From contig NZ_CBYO010000014.1 in the NCBI RefSeq assembly GCF_000577245.1, positions 62,001-126,000 on the forward strand: DNA of 64,000 bases, given 5' to 3'. The stretch comes from Paucisalibacillus algeriensis (GTDB lineage: Bacteria; Bacillota; Bacilli; Bacillales; Amphibacillaceae). The notes below the pieces were generated by a model, which was not told the origin of the DNA, ran no database searches, and saw only the letters and a list, made by a program, of their open reading frames with translations. Positions 28,172-35,853 of this stretch are shown in pieces. The translations under genes were made by a program, and so were the position numbers. Each line of letters begins with the position of its first letter. Within the stretch, counting starts at the first letter, position 1.

Positions 28172-28262
28172 ATTTTAAATTAACACCAATCATTTAGAAG
28201 ACAGCCATAAATTAGACTGTATATTTAGTTACCCCAATAACCTTTTTGAAACAAAAAAAAAT

Positions 28263-28300
28263 AAAAAACTCTTACCATATTCTATGATAAGAGTTTTTTA
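28263..28300 (-). terminator. Rho-independent terminator after gudB
   Basis: AAAAAACTCTTATCAT pairs with ATGGTAAGAGTTTTTT (one G-U) and is followed by ATTTTTTTT on the minus strand, 23 bases past the gudB stop. Confidence 0.9.
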
Positions 28301-28323
28301 TAGTTTTTTCCAGTTATCTAACC

Positions 28324-29604
28324 TTAAACCCACCCACGGAATCGTGATGCTTCAGCCATTTTTCGTACACCAACCATGTATGCAGCTAAACGCATATCAA
28401 CTTTTCTAGTCTGCGCTGTATCATATATCGTATTGAAGGACTTAACCATTGTTTTAAGAAGTTTTTGTTCTATTTCTTCTTCTGTCCAATAATAACCTTG
28501 GTTATTTTGAACCCATTCGAAGTAAGAAACAGTAACACCACCGGCAGAAGCAAGTACGTCTGGCACTAACAATATTCCTCTTTCAGTCAGGATTTTAGTG
28601 GCTTCTGTTGTTGTTGGTCCATTTGCTGCTTCAACAACTATAGAAGCTTTAATATTGTGTGCATTTTCCTTCGTGATTTGGTTTTCTACAGCTGCTGGAA
28701 CTAAAATGTCGCATTCGCTTTCTAATAACTCTTTATTAGTAATAGTATTATTGAATAATTTCGTTACTGTACCAAAACTATCACGACGATCAAGTAAGTA
28801 ATCAATATCTAACCCTTCAGGATCATATAGTCCTCCATAAGCATCAGAAATACCTACAACAATTGCACCTTCATCGTGTAAAAATTTGGATAAGAAACTA
28901 CCAGCGTTACCAAACCCTTGAACAATTACTTTGGCACCTTTAACTTTTAAATTACGCTTTTTAGCTGCTTCATTAATACAAATTGTAACACCTTTTGCCG
29001 TTGCAGATTCTCTACCATGGGATCCCCCTAGAACAATCGGTTTTCCTGTGATGAAACCTGGGCTATTAAATTCATCCATCCTACTGTATTCATCCATCAT
29101 CCATGCCATAATTTGTGAGTTTGTGAATACATCTGGAGCCGGAATGTCTTTTGTTGGTCCAACAATTTGACTAATGGCTCTTACATAACCACGACTCAGT
29201 GCCTCTAATTCACGGAATGACATTTCACGTGGATCACAGATAATGCCACCTTTACCACCACCATATGGTAAATCCACAATTCCTGCTTTTAAACTCATCC
29301 AAATGGATAAAGCTTTTACTTCATTTTCGGTAACATCCGGGTGGAATCTTATTCCACCTTTTGTAGGTCCAACTGCATCATTATGTTGTGCGCGATATCC
29401 AGTGAAGATTTTTGTTGAACCGTCGTCCATACGTACAGGAATTCTAACCGTCATCATACGAAGTGGCTCTTTTAATAACTCATAAACTTCATCAGGGTAA
29501 CCCAATTTCTCCAGTGCGTTTTTAATAGTAGCTTGAGTTGAACTAAGAACATCCAATTGATTATTTCTCTCTTTGGTAGTATCTGCTGCTTTTTCGGCCA
29601 CCAT
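28324..29604 (-). CDS. gudB: NAD-specific glutamate dehydrogenase
   Basis: The enzyme deaminates glutamate to 2-oxoglutarate and ammonia. The 426-residue protein has GPTKGGIRFHPDVTENEVKA, the catalytic-lysine motif LPYGGGKGGI, the GPTKDIPAPDVFT segment and a Rossmann GFGNAGSFLSKFLHDEG. The nine-base duplication that inactivates gudB in B. subtilis 168 is absent, so this copy should be active. Position next to ypdA and mecB favours gudB over rocG. A possible catabolite-repression site lies about 110 bases upstream. Confidence 0.96.
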   Translation of the reverse strand: MVAEKAADTTKERNNQLDVLSSTQATIKNALEKLGYPDEVYELLKEPLRMMTVRIPVRMDDGSTKIFTGYRAQHNDAVGPTKGGIRFHPDVTENEVKALSIWMSLKAGIVDLPYGGGKGGIICDPREMSFRELEALSRGYVRAISQIVGPTKDIPAPDVFTNSQIMAWMMDEYSRMDEFNSPGFITGKPIVLGGSHGRESATAKGVTICINEAAKKRNLKVKGAKVIVQGFGNAGSFLSKFLHDEGAIVVGISDAYGGLYDPEGLDIDYLLDRRDSFGTVTKLFNNTITNKELLESECDILVPAAVENQITKENAHNIKASIVVEAANGPTTTEATKILTERGILLVPDVLASAGGVTVSYFEWVQNNQGYYWTEEEIEQKLLKTMVKSFNTIYDTAQTRKVDMRLAAYMVGVRKMAEASRFRGWV

Positions 29605-29713
29605 GAATTTACCTCCTAAAGAACTAATAAATATTTATAATAGCTATTCTCAGAGATTAGTATACACTTTAAATACAAATATGCAATACAAAACACTTAT
29701 AAAGTTTCAAAAA

Positions 29714-29728
29714 ATGAAAGCGCTTTAT
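29714..29728 (-). promoter_or_regulatory. putative cre (CcpA-binding) site upstream of gudB
   Basis: ATGAAAGCGCTTTAT matches the cre consensus WTGNAANCGNWNNCW at all but one position and has a palindromic GAAAGCGCTTT core. It lies about 110 bases before the gudB start. In B. subtilis rocG rather than gudB is known to be under CcpA, so this would be a regulatory difference. It is based on pattern only. Confidence 0.4.
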
Positions 29729-29777
29729 ACCGTTTTGGGATTATGAAGAATATTTGCTTCATATCACAAAAACAAAC

Positions 29778-30359
29778 CTATTCGTTAAAAGCCTTCATGA
29801 TAGTTTGTATCGCATTTGTTTTGATGATCACTTTGCCATATTCTTTTAATCGATAAGAGGTAACAATGCTTGGGCTAGCAAATTCGGACATTAATGCAAT
29901 TATATTTTCCTTATTATTACCATTTAATTCATCTCGTGTTAGTAACATATAATATCGATTACCCATATAAAAAATCTGCCCACCATTAATGGAGAGAGTA
30001 TCTAAATAGGAGGTTACTTGAATAACATTTTCGAAATCATCAAATGAAAAAATTAATTCTTTGCTCTCATCAAGTGTCACTTTCATTTCAATGAAATCCT
30101 CATCCCAATCTATATTATCAGAGTTTTGAGTCACTATGACATGCATTCCCTGTGCTTGCATTAAATAAACCTGAACGTATAACTTTCCTTCAAGCTCAAA
30201 TCCTAGCTCAGAACTAGCTTCATACATTACATCTGTAAAGAGATTCTGGATGCTTGTAGCATCCAATAAGAACTCCTCTTTATTAAATCCCCGTTCTACC
30301 AGATCGTCAAACGTCAAAAATATTGTAAATTGACTACTGGACACCCTTTCGATTCGCAC
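29778..30359 (-). CDS. mecB: adaptor protein MecB (YpbH), MecA paralogue
   Basis: MecA-family adaptors deliver substrates to the ClpCP protease. The 193-residue protein begins MRIERVSSSQFTIFLTFDDL, the family N-terminal substrate-binding domain, and has a C-terminal ClpC-binding domain (FDDFENVIQVTSYL onward). It lacks the longer acidic linker of MecA, matching the shorter paralogue YpbH. It lies upstream of gudB and downstream of the ypb genes, as in B. subtilis. Confidence 0.88.
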   Translation of the reverse strand: MRIERVSSSQFTIFLTFDDLVERGFNKEEFLLDATSIQNLFTDVMYEASSELGFELEGKLYVQVYLMQAQGMHVIVTQNSDNIDWDEDFIEMKVTLDESKELIFSFDDFENVIQVTSYLDTLSINGGQIFYMGNRYYMLLTRDELNGNNKENIIALMSEFASPSIVTSYRLKEYGKVIIKTNAIQTIMKAFNE

Positions 30360-30537
30360 ATAGCATCCTCCTCAAAATAACAAATAAAACCAATAAATTT
30401 AGAATGACCCATTTTCGACCTAAAACGGTTAATTTCTTTTTATTAGTATATGCTTTTTTTAAAATTGTTGAACGATATACAACCCTAAACTTATTAACTT
30501 TGTGTTTCTGAATTTTGAATTCTTTAGTGCTGTAGAC

Positions 30538-30579
30538 GGGGCCAGAATACGCTTTTGTTTTGTGCGTGCATTCTGGCCC
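30538..30579. other. GC-rich inverted repeat
   Basis: GGGCCAGAATACGC pairs with GCGTGCATTCTGGCCC across a 12-base T-rich loop. Neither strand has a T tract after it, so it is a weak terminator candidate. It lies between mecB and the preceding gene in an otherwise AT-rich gap. Confidence 0.6.
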
Positions 30580-30615
30580 TCCGGTATCTATTCTCTATTA
30601 GTAAATTATCAATAA

Positions 30616-30945
30616 TTAAAGGCTCTTTAAAACATCACCATAGAAAAATAACAGCCCTATTACTGTAAGTAGTAAAATAACAACAATAGCTAACCTAATA
30701 AATGGTTTACTTATTTTAACATGCGTTCTATTTTTCTTTTGGCTGTGTACTACTTTTCTAGGGGGAAGATTTAATACATTTAATGTTTTGTCTTCAGATG
30801 TTATTAGGTTAACTGTTTCATCTAAATAATTGTGTTGGTCATCTAAACTTTGATTTTTCTCTTCTACACTGTTGTTGTTAACCTCTTGAAGAAGTTCACG
30901 TAATTCTTTAGCTTGATCATTACTTTCTGGTTTCATATCTTCCAT
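30616..30945 (-). CDS. single-pass membrane protein, positional equivalent of YpbE
   Basis: A 109-residue protein with an acidic, glutamine- and asparagine-rich N-terminal half, a basic patch (SQKKNRTHVKIS) and one hydrophobic helix near residues 83-103 close to the C-terminus. The frame opens with a GTG that belongs to the GGGGTG ribosome site; the ATG at 30945 is better. It occupies the place of B. subtilis ypbE after ypbD but no LysM domain follows the membrane helix, so it may be a shortened relative or unrelated. Function unknown. Confidence 0.65.
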   Translation of the reverse strand: MEDMKPESNDQAKELRELLQEVNNNSVEEKNQSLDDQHNYLDETVNLITSEDKTLNVLNLPPRKVVHSQKKNRTHVKISKPFIRLAIVVILLLTVIGLLFFYGDVLKSL

Positions 30946-30946
30946 T

Positions 30947-31522
30947 TTAGTCACCCCATATCTTATAACGAATAACTAACCCTAATAAAAAGTCCACAAT
31001 AAAATGTGATGTTATCGAGACAAGCAGATTACCAGTTATTTCATACATATATCCAATCAGAAAACTAACGAATACGATTGATATCAATAGTACTGGCTTT
31101 TTTAAATACCGGAAATGAACGAAAGCAAAACTAAGGCTTGCTATAATATATCCGAATGTAGTTTGTACTACACCTCGAAATAGTAATTCCTCAGATACTG
31201 CAATTAAAAGTGTCAAGATAAATATATTAGGAAGTGACATACCCGAGAAGATACGTTTGTTTATTCCACCATCATCATAAAGTTTTTTTGGTAGAATGGA
31301 GATCATTATAAGGTCAATAACTACAATGATGATTCCCGGTAACATACCAAAATAAACAATTTCTTTTATGTCGAAATGAACTAAACTTGTCCACTTTGTC
31401 AAGCTATCAAATAAAATAAAACTGACTAAAAGCGTGATAATTATAAACAGTAGTTGAGAATAAACAACTGATTTTCTTAATTCTTGATCCGTTAACTGCT
31501 TAATGATTTCACTTTGTTTCAT
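30947..31522 (-). CDS. ypbD: CPBP-family intramembrane metalloprotease (YpbD)
   Basis: The 191-residue polytopic protein has the CPBP/Abi motif VSEELLFRGVVQT, with the EExxxR core, and the second conserved region FAFVHFRYL. Family members cleave prenylated or membrane substrates, or protect against bacteriocins; the target here is unknown. The ATG at 31522 overlaps the recS stop in an ATGA arrangement and follows AGGGGA, which fixes the start and implies coupling. The order recS-ypbD matches B. subtilis. Confidence 0.87.
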   Translation of the reverse strand: MKQSEIIKQLTDQELRKSVVYSQLLFIIITLLVSFILFDSLTKWTSLVHFDIKEIVYFGMLPGIIIVVIDLIMISILPKKLYDDGGINKRIFSGMSLPNIFILTLLIAVSEELLFRGVVQTTFGYIIASLSFAFVHFRYLKKPVLLISIVFVSFLIGYMYEITGNLLVSITSHFIVDFLLGLVIRYKIWGD

Positions 31523-33054
31523 TTGGATTCCCCTACTACTAATAAACGTTTCAGTTTCATTTCCCATGTTGGAAGTTGTTTCAGAGGTATTGTTTGCTTT
31601 GGATTAAAATCTTGCAAATGGATACCGCAATTACTGCAACAATACTCTTCTACCTTGGTATAGCCATTTTGAAATCTAGTATAGAGACCCTCTCTTAAAC
31701 ACGTCTTTAGATGAATCCAATTCATCATATCTTTTAGCTTTGTTTGTTTTACATACAAACGTTCATCGCGAATATTTTTTATCTGTTCAAATGTTTCGTC
31801 AACTTTACTTTCATCATATTTTATACCATTTTTATGCTTTATGCCATGTTTTTCTAATTGGGAAGAGATAAAACGCCATTGTACTTCACTAATTTCGAAC
31901 ATTGCTTGAATCTCTTGGAATTCTACTGGCAAGATCTTATCTTCATCTTGGTATTTTATGAATAATTGCCTAGCACGAAACAAATCTCCATCTGAGGGTA
32001 ATTCACTTTCTATCATTTGTTGTGGTAAGAAAGAATCTTGTCTGCAGTATAAAAGGACACTTATACTTTGGTTCCCATCTCTTCCAGCTCTACCAATCTC
32101 TTGAATATACGATTCTATTTGACCTGGAAAATGATAATGAAACACAAAACGAATGTTATTTTTGTTAATTCCCATCCCAAATGCACTTGTGCAACAAACA
32201 ATATCAATTTGATCATTCATAAATTGTTGCTGTATAGCAACCCGATCCATTTGTTCCATACCACCGTGGTAAAAGGCAACTCGATGTTCTGGCAGTCTTT
32301 TTGAAAGTAAATGTGAGACATTTTCCGCAGCATTCTTACTAGAAAAATAGATAAGAGAAGGAACTTTATGCTCTGAAAGAACGTTAGTTATAATCTCTAA
32401 CTTCTCCTCATTAATTATTACTTCTTGAATAGATAACGTAATATTACTACGATCCATCGGGTATATATGCTTACATATAGGACGCTCAAGAGAATTGATT
32501 ATATCATCTTGAACTTCCCTAGTAGCTGTTGCACTTAAAGCAAGTACTGGTGGATCACCAATTTGGTTTATAACAGTCTTTAACTTCTGGTAATCTGGAC
32601 GAAACTCATGCCCCCATTGGGAGATACAGTGAGCTTCATCAATCACAAACAAAGATACTGTCATCTTCTTTAAATAGAATTGTAATTCCTTCTGTTGCAA
32701 CATTTCAGGTGAAACATAAATTAGTTTATATCGATACAAATTTTTATATAGTTGCTTTCTTTTATCATAATCTAGAAAGCTATTAAGAGCGACTACTTCT
32801 TTAAAATTCGTAGCCTTTAGCTCCTTTACTTGGTCCATCATTAGTGAGATAAGCGGAGAAACAACAATCGTAACACCCTCTAATAAACGAGCCGGCAACT
32901 GATAGCAAATTGATTTTCCGGTACCTGTAGGAAGAATGCCTAAAACATTCTTACCATTTAATACATCAGAGATAATTTCCTTTTGACCAACCCTAAAGGT
33001 GGAATATCCAAAATAAGTTTCCAACTCTTTTTCTAACAATATTGTATTAGACAT
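31519..33054 (-). CDS. recS: RecQ-family ATP-dependent DNA helicase RecS
   Basis: A 3'-5' DNA helicase of the RecQ family. Motif I is PTGTGKS, followed by SPLISLMMDQV, VIDEAHCISQWGHEFRPDY (DEAH box), LSATA, and the C-terminal helicase GIGRAGRDG-like motif IQEIGRAGRDGNQS. A partial zinc-binding region with CCSNCG ends the protein, which lacks an HRDC domain, so it is the shorter RecS (YpbC) type. The start at 33054 follows GGAAGGTG, and the gene overlaps the end of ypbB by eight bases. Confidence 0.95.
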   Translation of the reverse strand: MSNTILLEKELETYFGYSTFRVGQKEIISDVLNGKNVLGILPTGTGKSICYQLPARLLEGVTIVVSPLISLMMDQVKELKATNFKEVVALNSFLDYDKRKQLYKNLYRYKLIYVSPEMLQQKELQFYLKKMTVSLFVIDEAHCISQWGHEFRPDYQKLKTVINQIGDPPVLALSATATREVQDDIINSLERPICKHIYPMDRSNITLSIQEVIINEEKLEIITNVLSEHKVPSLIYFSSKNAAENVSHLLSKRLPEHRVAFYHGGMEQMDRVAIQQQFMNDQIDIVCCTSAFGMGINKNNIRFVFHYHFPGQIESYIQEIGRAGRDGNQSISVLLYCRQDSFLPQQMIESELPSDGDLFRARQLFIKYQDEDKILPVEFQEIQAMFEISEVQWRFISSQLEKHGIKHKNGIKYDESKVDETFEQIKNIRDERLYVKQTKLKDMMNWIHLKTCLREGLYTRFQNGYTKVEEYCCSNCGIHLQDFNPKQTIPLKQLPTWEMKLKRLLVVGESK

Positions 33055-34114
33055 GAATTTCACCTTCCGGTAAGAGCTCCTTTAACCTTGTTAGTACTAG
33101 TCTTATTTGAAAATAACTAATGGTGGAACTACAACTCTCTTTAATTGTCTTCAGTTTAAATGTATTATTCAACTGTATTGCAGCTATAATTTCCTCTTGC
33201 TCTTTCTTATTTACATAAGATTCAATTTGAAAGCTACTATCATATAGTGCAATCTCAACAATATGGTCATATATAGTATTCAATTTTAAATTTCGTATTT
33301 GTACTATCTGTTCTAAGCTGTATTGTTTCTTTAATAGATGAAAGGTTTGGTTTGCAGTATTCGTTATAAACTTCTGTTGATCAAAACCTATAATTAATTG
33401 ACTTAAAATCGGGTAGGCTTCTTTCTTTTGGCTAACCAGATTAATGAGTACATGTGTAATTCCAGTTAAGTATATGATTGTATCATCTCTAGATAAATTA
33501 TATTTAATGGCTAACTGTTCCATACTTAATCCATAATACTGATACCCACTTAACCTATCCACAAAAAAGTCTGCCTCCCCCTTTGGAAGTAAGGATAGTA
33601 ATTGATACAATTCATGATAAAGTTGATCAGGAAAATTGGATTGTTGGTGGCGACGATAAAAGTCTTTTACCCATTTCGTTACCTCCTGAGAATCGACAAT
33701 TGGTATAAACGAATAATTATTTACTAAAATATTTGAATAGGTTTGGACCAATAAATACAACCTATCTCTAAATTGCCTTTCAATTCCAGAAAAAGATAGT
33801 CCGTTTAAATAACTAAAAATGGTTGTTCCTTGAAAGAGGGACAGTTTTTCCTTTCCCGCTTTAGTAACATGATAAAATTCGTTCCCATCATCCTTATTAA
33901 GCAAACCGTTTTCTAGCATAACATTAACAATTTGCAGAAATTGATTTCTAGTTAGGGATAAATGTACTCCATAATATTTTTCCAGTTGAAATATCCGTGC
34001 ATCATGTACGGATTGAATAGATTTCTTTCCTGTAAGAAGATGATATATTCCATAGATGGATCTATTGAATTTTATTTGAGTTAAACAGTCTAAAGTAATT
34101 CCCTCAACATACAT
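33047..34114 (-). CDS. ypbB: helicase-associated HTH protein YpbB
   Basis: A 355-residue protein beginning MYVEGITLDCLTQIKFNRSIYGIYHLLTG, recognisable as YpbB. The C-terminal region (about 262-345, for example YSLEQIVQIRNLKLNTIYDH) looks like the winged HTH domain found at the C-terminus of some RecQ helicases. Its overlap with recS suggests it supplies that domain in trans. No enzymatic motif is visible. It is divergent from fer, as in B. subtilis. Confidence 0.88.
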   Translation of the reverse strand: MYVEGITLDCLTQIKFNRSIYGIYHLLTGKKSIQSVHDARIFQLEKYYGVHLSLTRNQFLQIVNVMLENGLLNKDDGNEFYHVTKAGKEKLSLFQGTTIFSYLNGLSFSGIERQFRDRLYLLVQTYSNILVNNYSFIPIVDSQEVTKWVKDFYRRHQQSNFPDQLYHELYQLLSLLPKGEADFFVDRLSGYQYYGLSMEQLAIKYNLSRDDTIIYLTGITHVLINLVSQKKEAYPILSQLIIGFDQQKFITNTANQTFHLLKKQYSLEQIVQIRNLKLNTIYDHIVEIALYDSSFQIESYVNKKEQEEIIAAIQLNNTFKLKTIKESCSSTISYFQIRLVLTRLKELLPEGEIHV

Positions 34115-34116
34115 AA

Positions 34117-34497
<381 letters not shown>

Positions 34498-34500
34498 TAA

Positions 34501-34530
34501 TTGAACACCAACTCATTAGTTGGTGTTCAA
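34501..34530. terminator. bidirectional hairpin between fer and the ECF gene
   Basis: A perfect 13-base inverted repeat (arm TTGAACACCAACT, loop CATT) lies just after the fer stop and overlaps the stop codon of the convergent ECF S-component gene. T tracts are modest on both sides. Confidence 0.7.
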
Positions 34531-35025
34531 ATGGTTTTGTACATACTTTTTAAAAACATAGGATATGGTTGGGTATAAGAGTATCATAAAGACCGCATTA
34601 CCAATTGCATGATTCGTATCAAATGGTAATCCCACTAGATAATAAGCCATAAATCCTTGTCCCGTTATTTGGTAATTTGTTAATGAAACAATAAATCCAT
34701 ACAGATACCCACTAAAGATGGAAAAGATAACGATAACAAAGAATGGAAGTTTTTTCATGGTCTTCCCCATTATTCCACTAATTAATCCAATAAGTCCCCA
34801 TGATACTATTTGCCAAATGGTCCAAAGGCCAGTTCCTAATATCATATTTGATAAAAATGTTACTAATACAGCTAAAATAATACTAGCAATTGGACCCAAA
34901 AATATCCCACATAAAATAATAACTGAGGTTACGGGTTGAACGTTTGGTATAAGGCTTGTAGCAATGCGTCCAACTACAGCTAATGTTGCAAGTAAAGCAA
35001 GTAATGTAATTTTATAGATATTCAA
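34516..35025 (-). CDS. ECF transporter S component, probably cobalamin-related
   Basis: A 169-residue protein with about five or six membrane helices and small-residue-rich segments typical of substrate-capturing S components (LLALLATLAVVGRI, GIFLGPIASIILAVLVTFLSN, WTIWQIVSWGLIGLISGI). It follows a DUF4430 lipoprotein by five bases, and the pair is under a cobalamin riboswitch, so the vitamin B12 or corrinoid substrate is inferred. No EcfA/EcfT energising genes are in the window. In B. subtilis this position next to fer is held by ribU, the riboflavin S component. Confidence 0.85.
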   Translation of the reverse strand: MNIYKITLLALLATLAVVGRIATSLIPNVQPVTSVIILCGIFLGPIASIILAVLVTFLSNMILGTGLWTIWQIVSWGLIGLISGIMGKTMKKLPFFVIVIFSIFSGYLYGFIVSLTNYQITGQGFMAYYLVGLPFDTNHAIGNAVFMILLYPTISYVFKKYVQNHLNTN

Positions 35026-35030
35026 CTAAC

Positions 35031-35465
35031 TCATTCCCATGACTGAAGGTCAAAATTGACACTGTCACCATTTTCTAGCTCTACTTCAGCTGCACCAACC
35101 ATTGACATTTCACCATTTATGGAAAGAGCCCAAAACATGGATTCAGCTTCATCGGCTAATATTCCATCAATAGCCAAGATATAACCAGGTTCTTTTTCTT
35201 CAATGTCAAAGTTCTCTTTCATAACATCTAATAGGATATCTCCTTCTTCAATAACAACTTCCTTCTCTTCTAACGTCTCTGATCCTTTATCTTTCGTTAA
35301 GGTTACAGTAATACTTGTTTCCTCTTGTTGTTCATTTGTTTCATTAGTAGAGTTGTTATTTGCTTGATTTTGCTTTGCATTATTGGTTGAATCCTCATTT
35401 CCACAAGCTACTAATAGAGTTAATACAGTTAATACTGCTACTAATTTAAATAATAATGATTTCAC
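35031..35465 (-). CDS. DUF4430 lipoprotein under B12 riboswitch
   Basis: A 144-residue lipoprotein with a signal peptide and lipobox LLVAC (lipidated cysteine near residue 21), an N/Q/T-rich linker, and a C-terminal DUF4430 domain (residues about 50-144) with LLDVMKENF, MFWALSINGEMSMVGAAEVELENGD. The domain is similar to the C-terminal domain of transcobalamin-type proteins, which suits an extracellular corrinoid-binding role; that is inference. The start is GTG at 35465, seven bases after GGAGGAG; a TTG five codons upstream overlaps that site. It precedes the ECF S component. Confidence 0.88.
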   Translation of the reverse strand: MKSLLFKLVAVLTVLTLLVACGNEDSTNNAKQNQANNNSTNETNEQQEETSITVTLTKDKGSETLEEKEVVIEEGDILLDVMKENFDIEEKEPGYILAIDGILADEAESMFWALSINGEMSMVGAAEVELENGDSVNFDLQSWE

Positions 35466-35506
35466 TATTCTCTCCTCCAATTATGTAAAACCTGAGAATG
35501 GGAGCA

Positions 35507-35543
35507 TGAAAAAAGAGTTAACCCCGCAACAAGTTAACTCTTT
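35507..35543 (-). terminator. riboswitch expression-platform terminator
   Basis: AAAGAGTTAAC and GTTAACTCTTT form an 11-base stem, with a loop containing GCGGGG, followed by TTTCATG on the minus strand. It lies between the cobalamin aptamer and the DUF4430 start, where ligand-dependent termination would act. Confidence 0.85.
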
Positions 35544-35621
35544 CGACAGTCTGTAACCAATAAAAAAGCACAAAAAGCTATTTTATGTACTAGATTGTCT
35601 CAATTGTCCTATCCTCGGGAT

Positions 35622-35808
35622 CATTGATACAAATGATAATTGGCAGGTCTACTGACTTTGTGACTCGAACCTACTCTAAGCCCTTCCCATAGATAAACTA
35701 CAGTGGTTACACTTATTTCGTCATCACTCACAGTTGCGAGGACAGTTCTAGATTTTCACTAGATTCCCTTTTAAGTAAAAGATACACCCGTATCATTAGT
35801 TTTGTATT
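35622..35808 (-). ncRNA. cobalamin (adenosylcobalamin-class) riboswitch
   Basis: On the minus strand the conserved aptamer elements occur in order: AAAAGGGAATCTAGTGAAAA, then ACTGTCCTCGCAACTGTGA, then the B12 box AGTCAGTAGACCTGCC at 35642-35657. The outer P1 stem can form between ATACAAA-type sequence near 35795-35808 and the complementary GATACAAATGAT near 35625. It precedes a terminator and the DUF4430-ECF pair. It should turn those genes off when B12 is available, as such riboswitches do. Confidence 0.95.
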
Positions 35809-35853
35809 CAATTCTAATAAATATAGTAACACACAATTATTAAAAAACAAGAT

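Noticed and set aside
27710-28193. Two short open frames (27710-27943 plus; 27978-28193 minus) across the intergenic gap
   Set aside because: They arise from GC-rich repeat sequence, have no ribosome binding site and no protein-like pattern.
28324-29604. Cryptic gudB with the nine-base internal duplication known from B. subtilis 168
   Set aside because: The region reads through without any tandem repeat, so the gene looks active.
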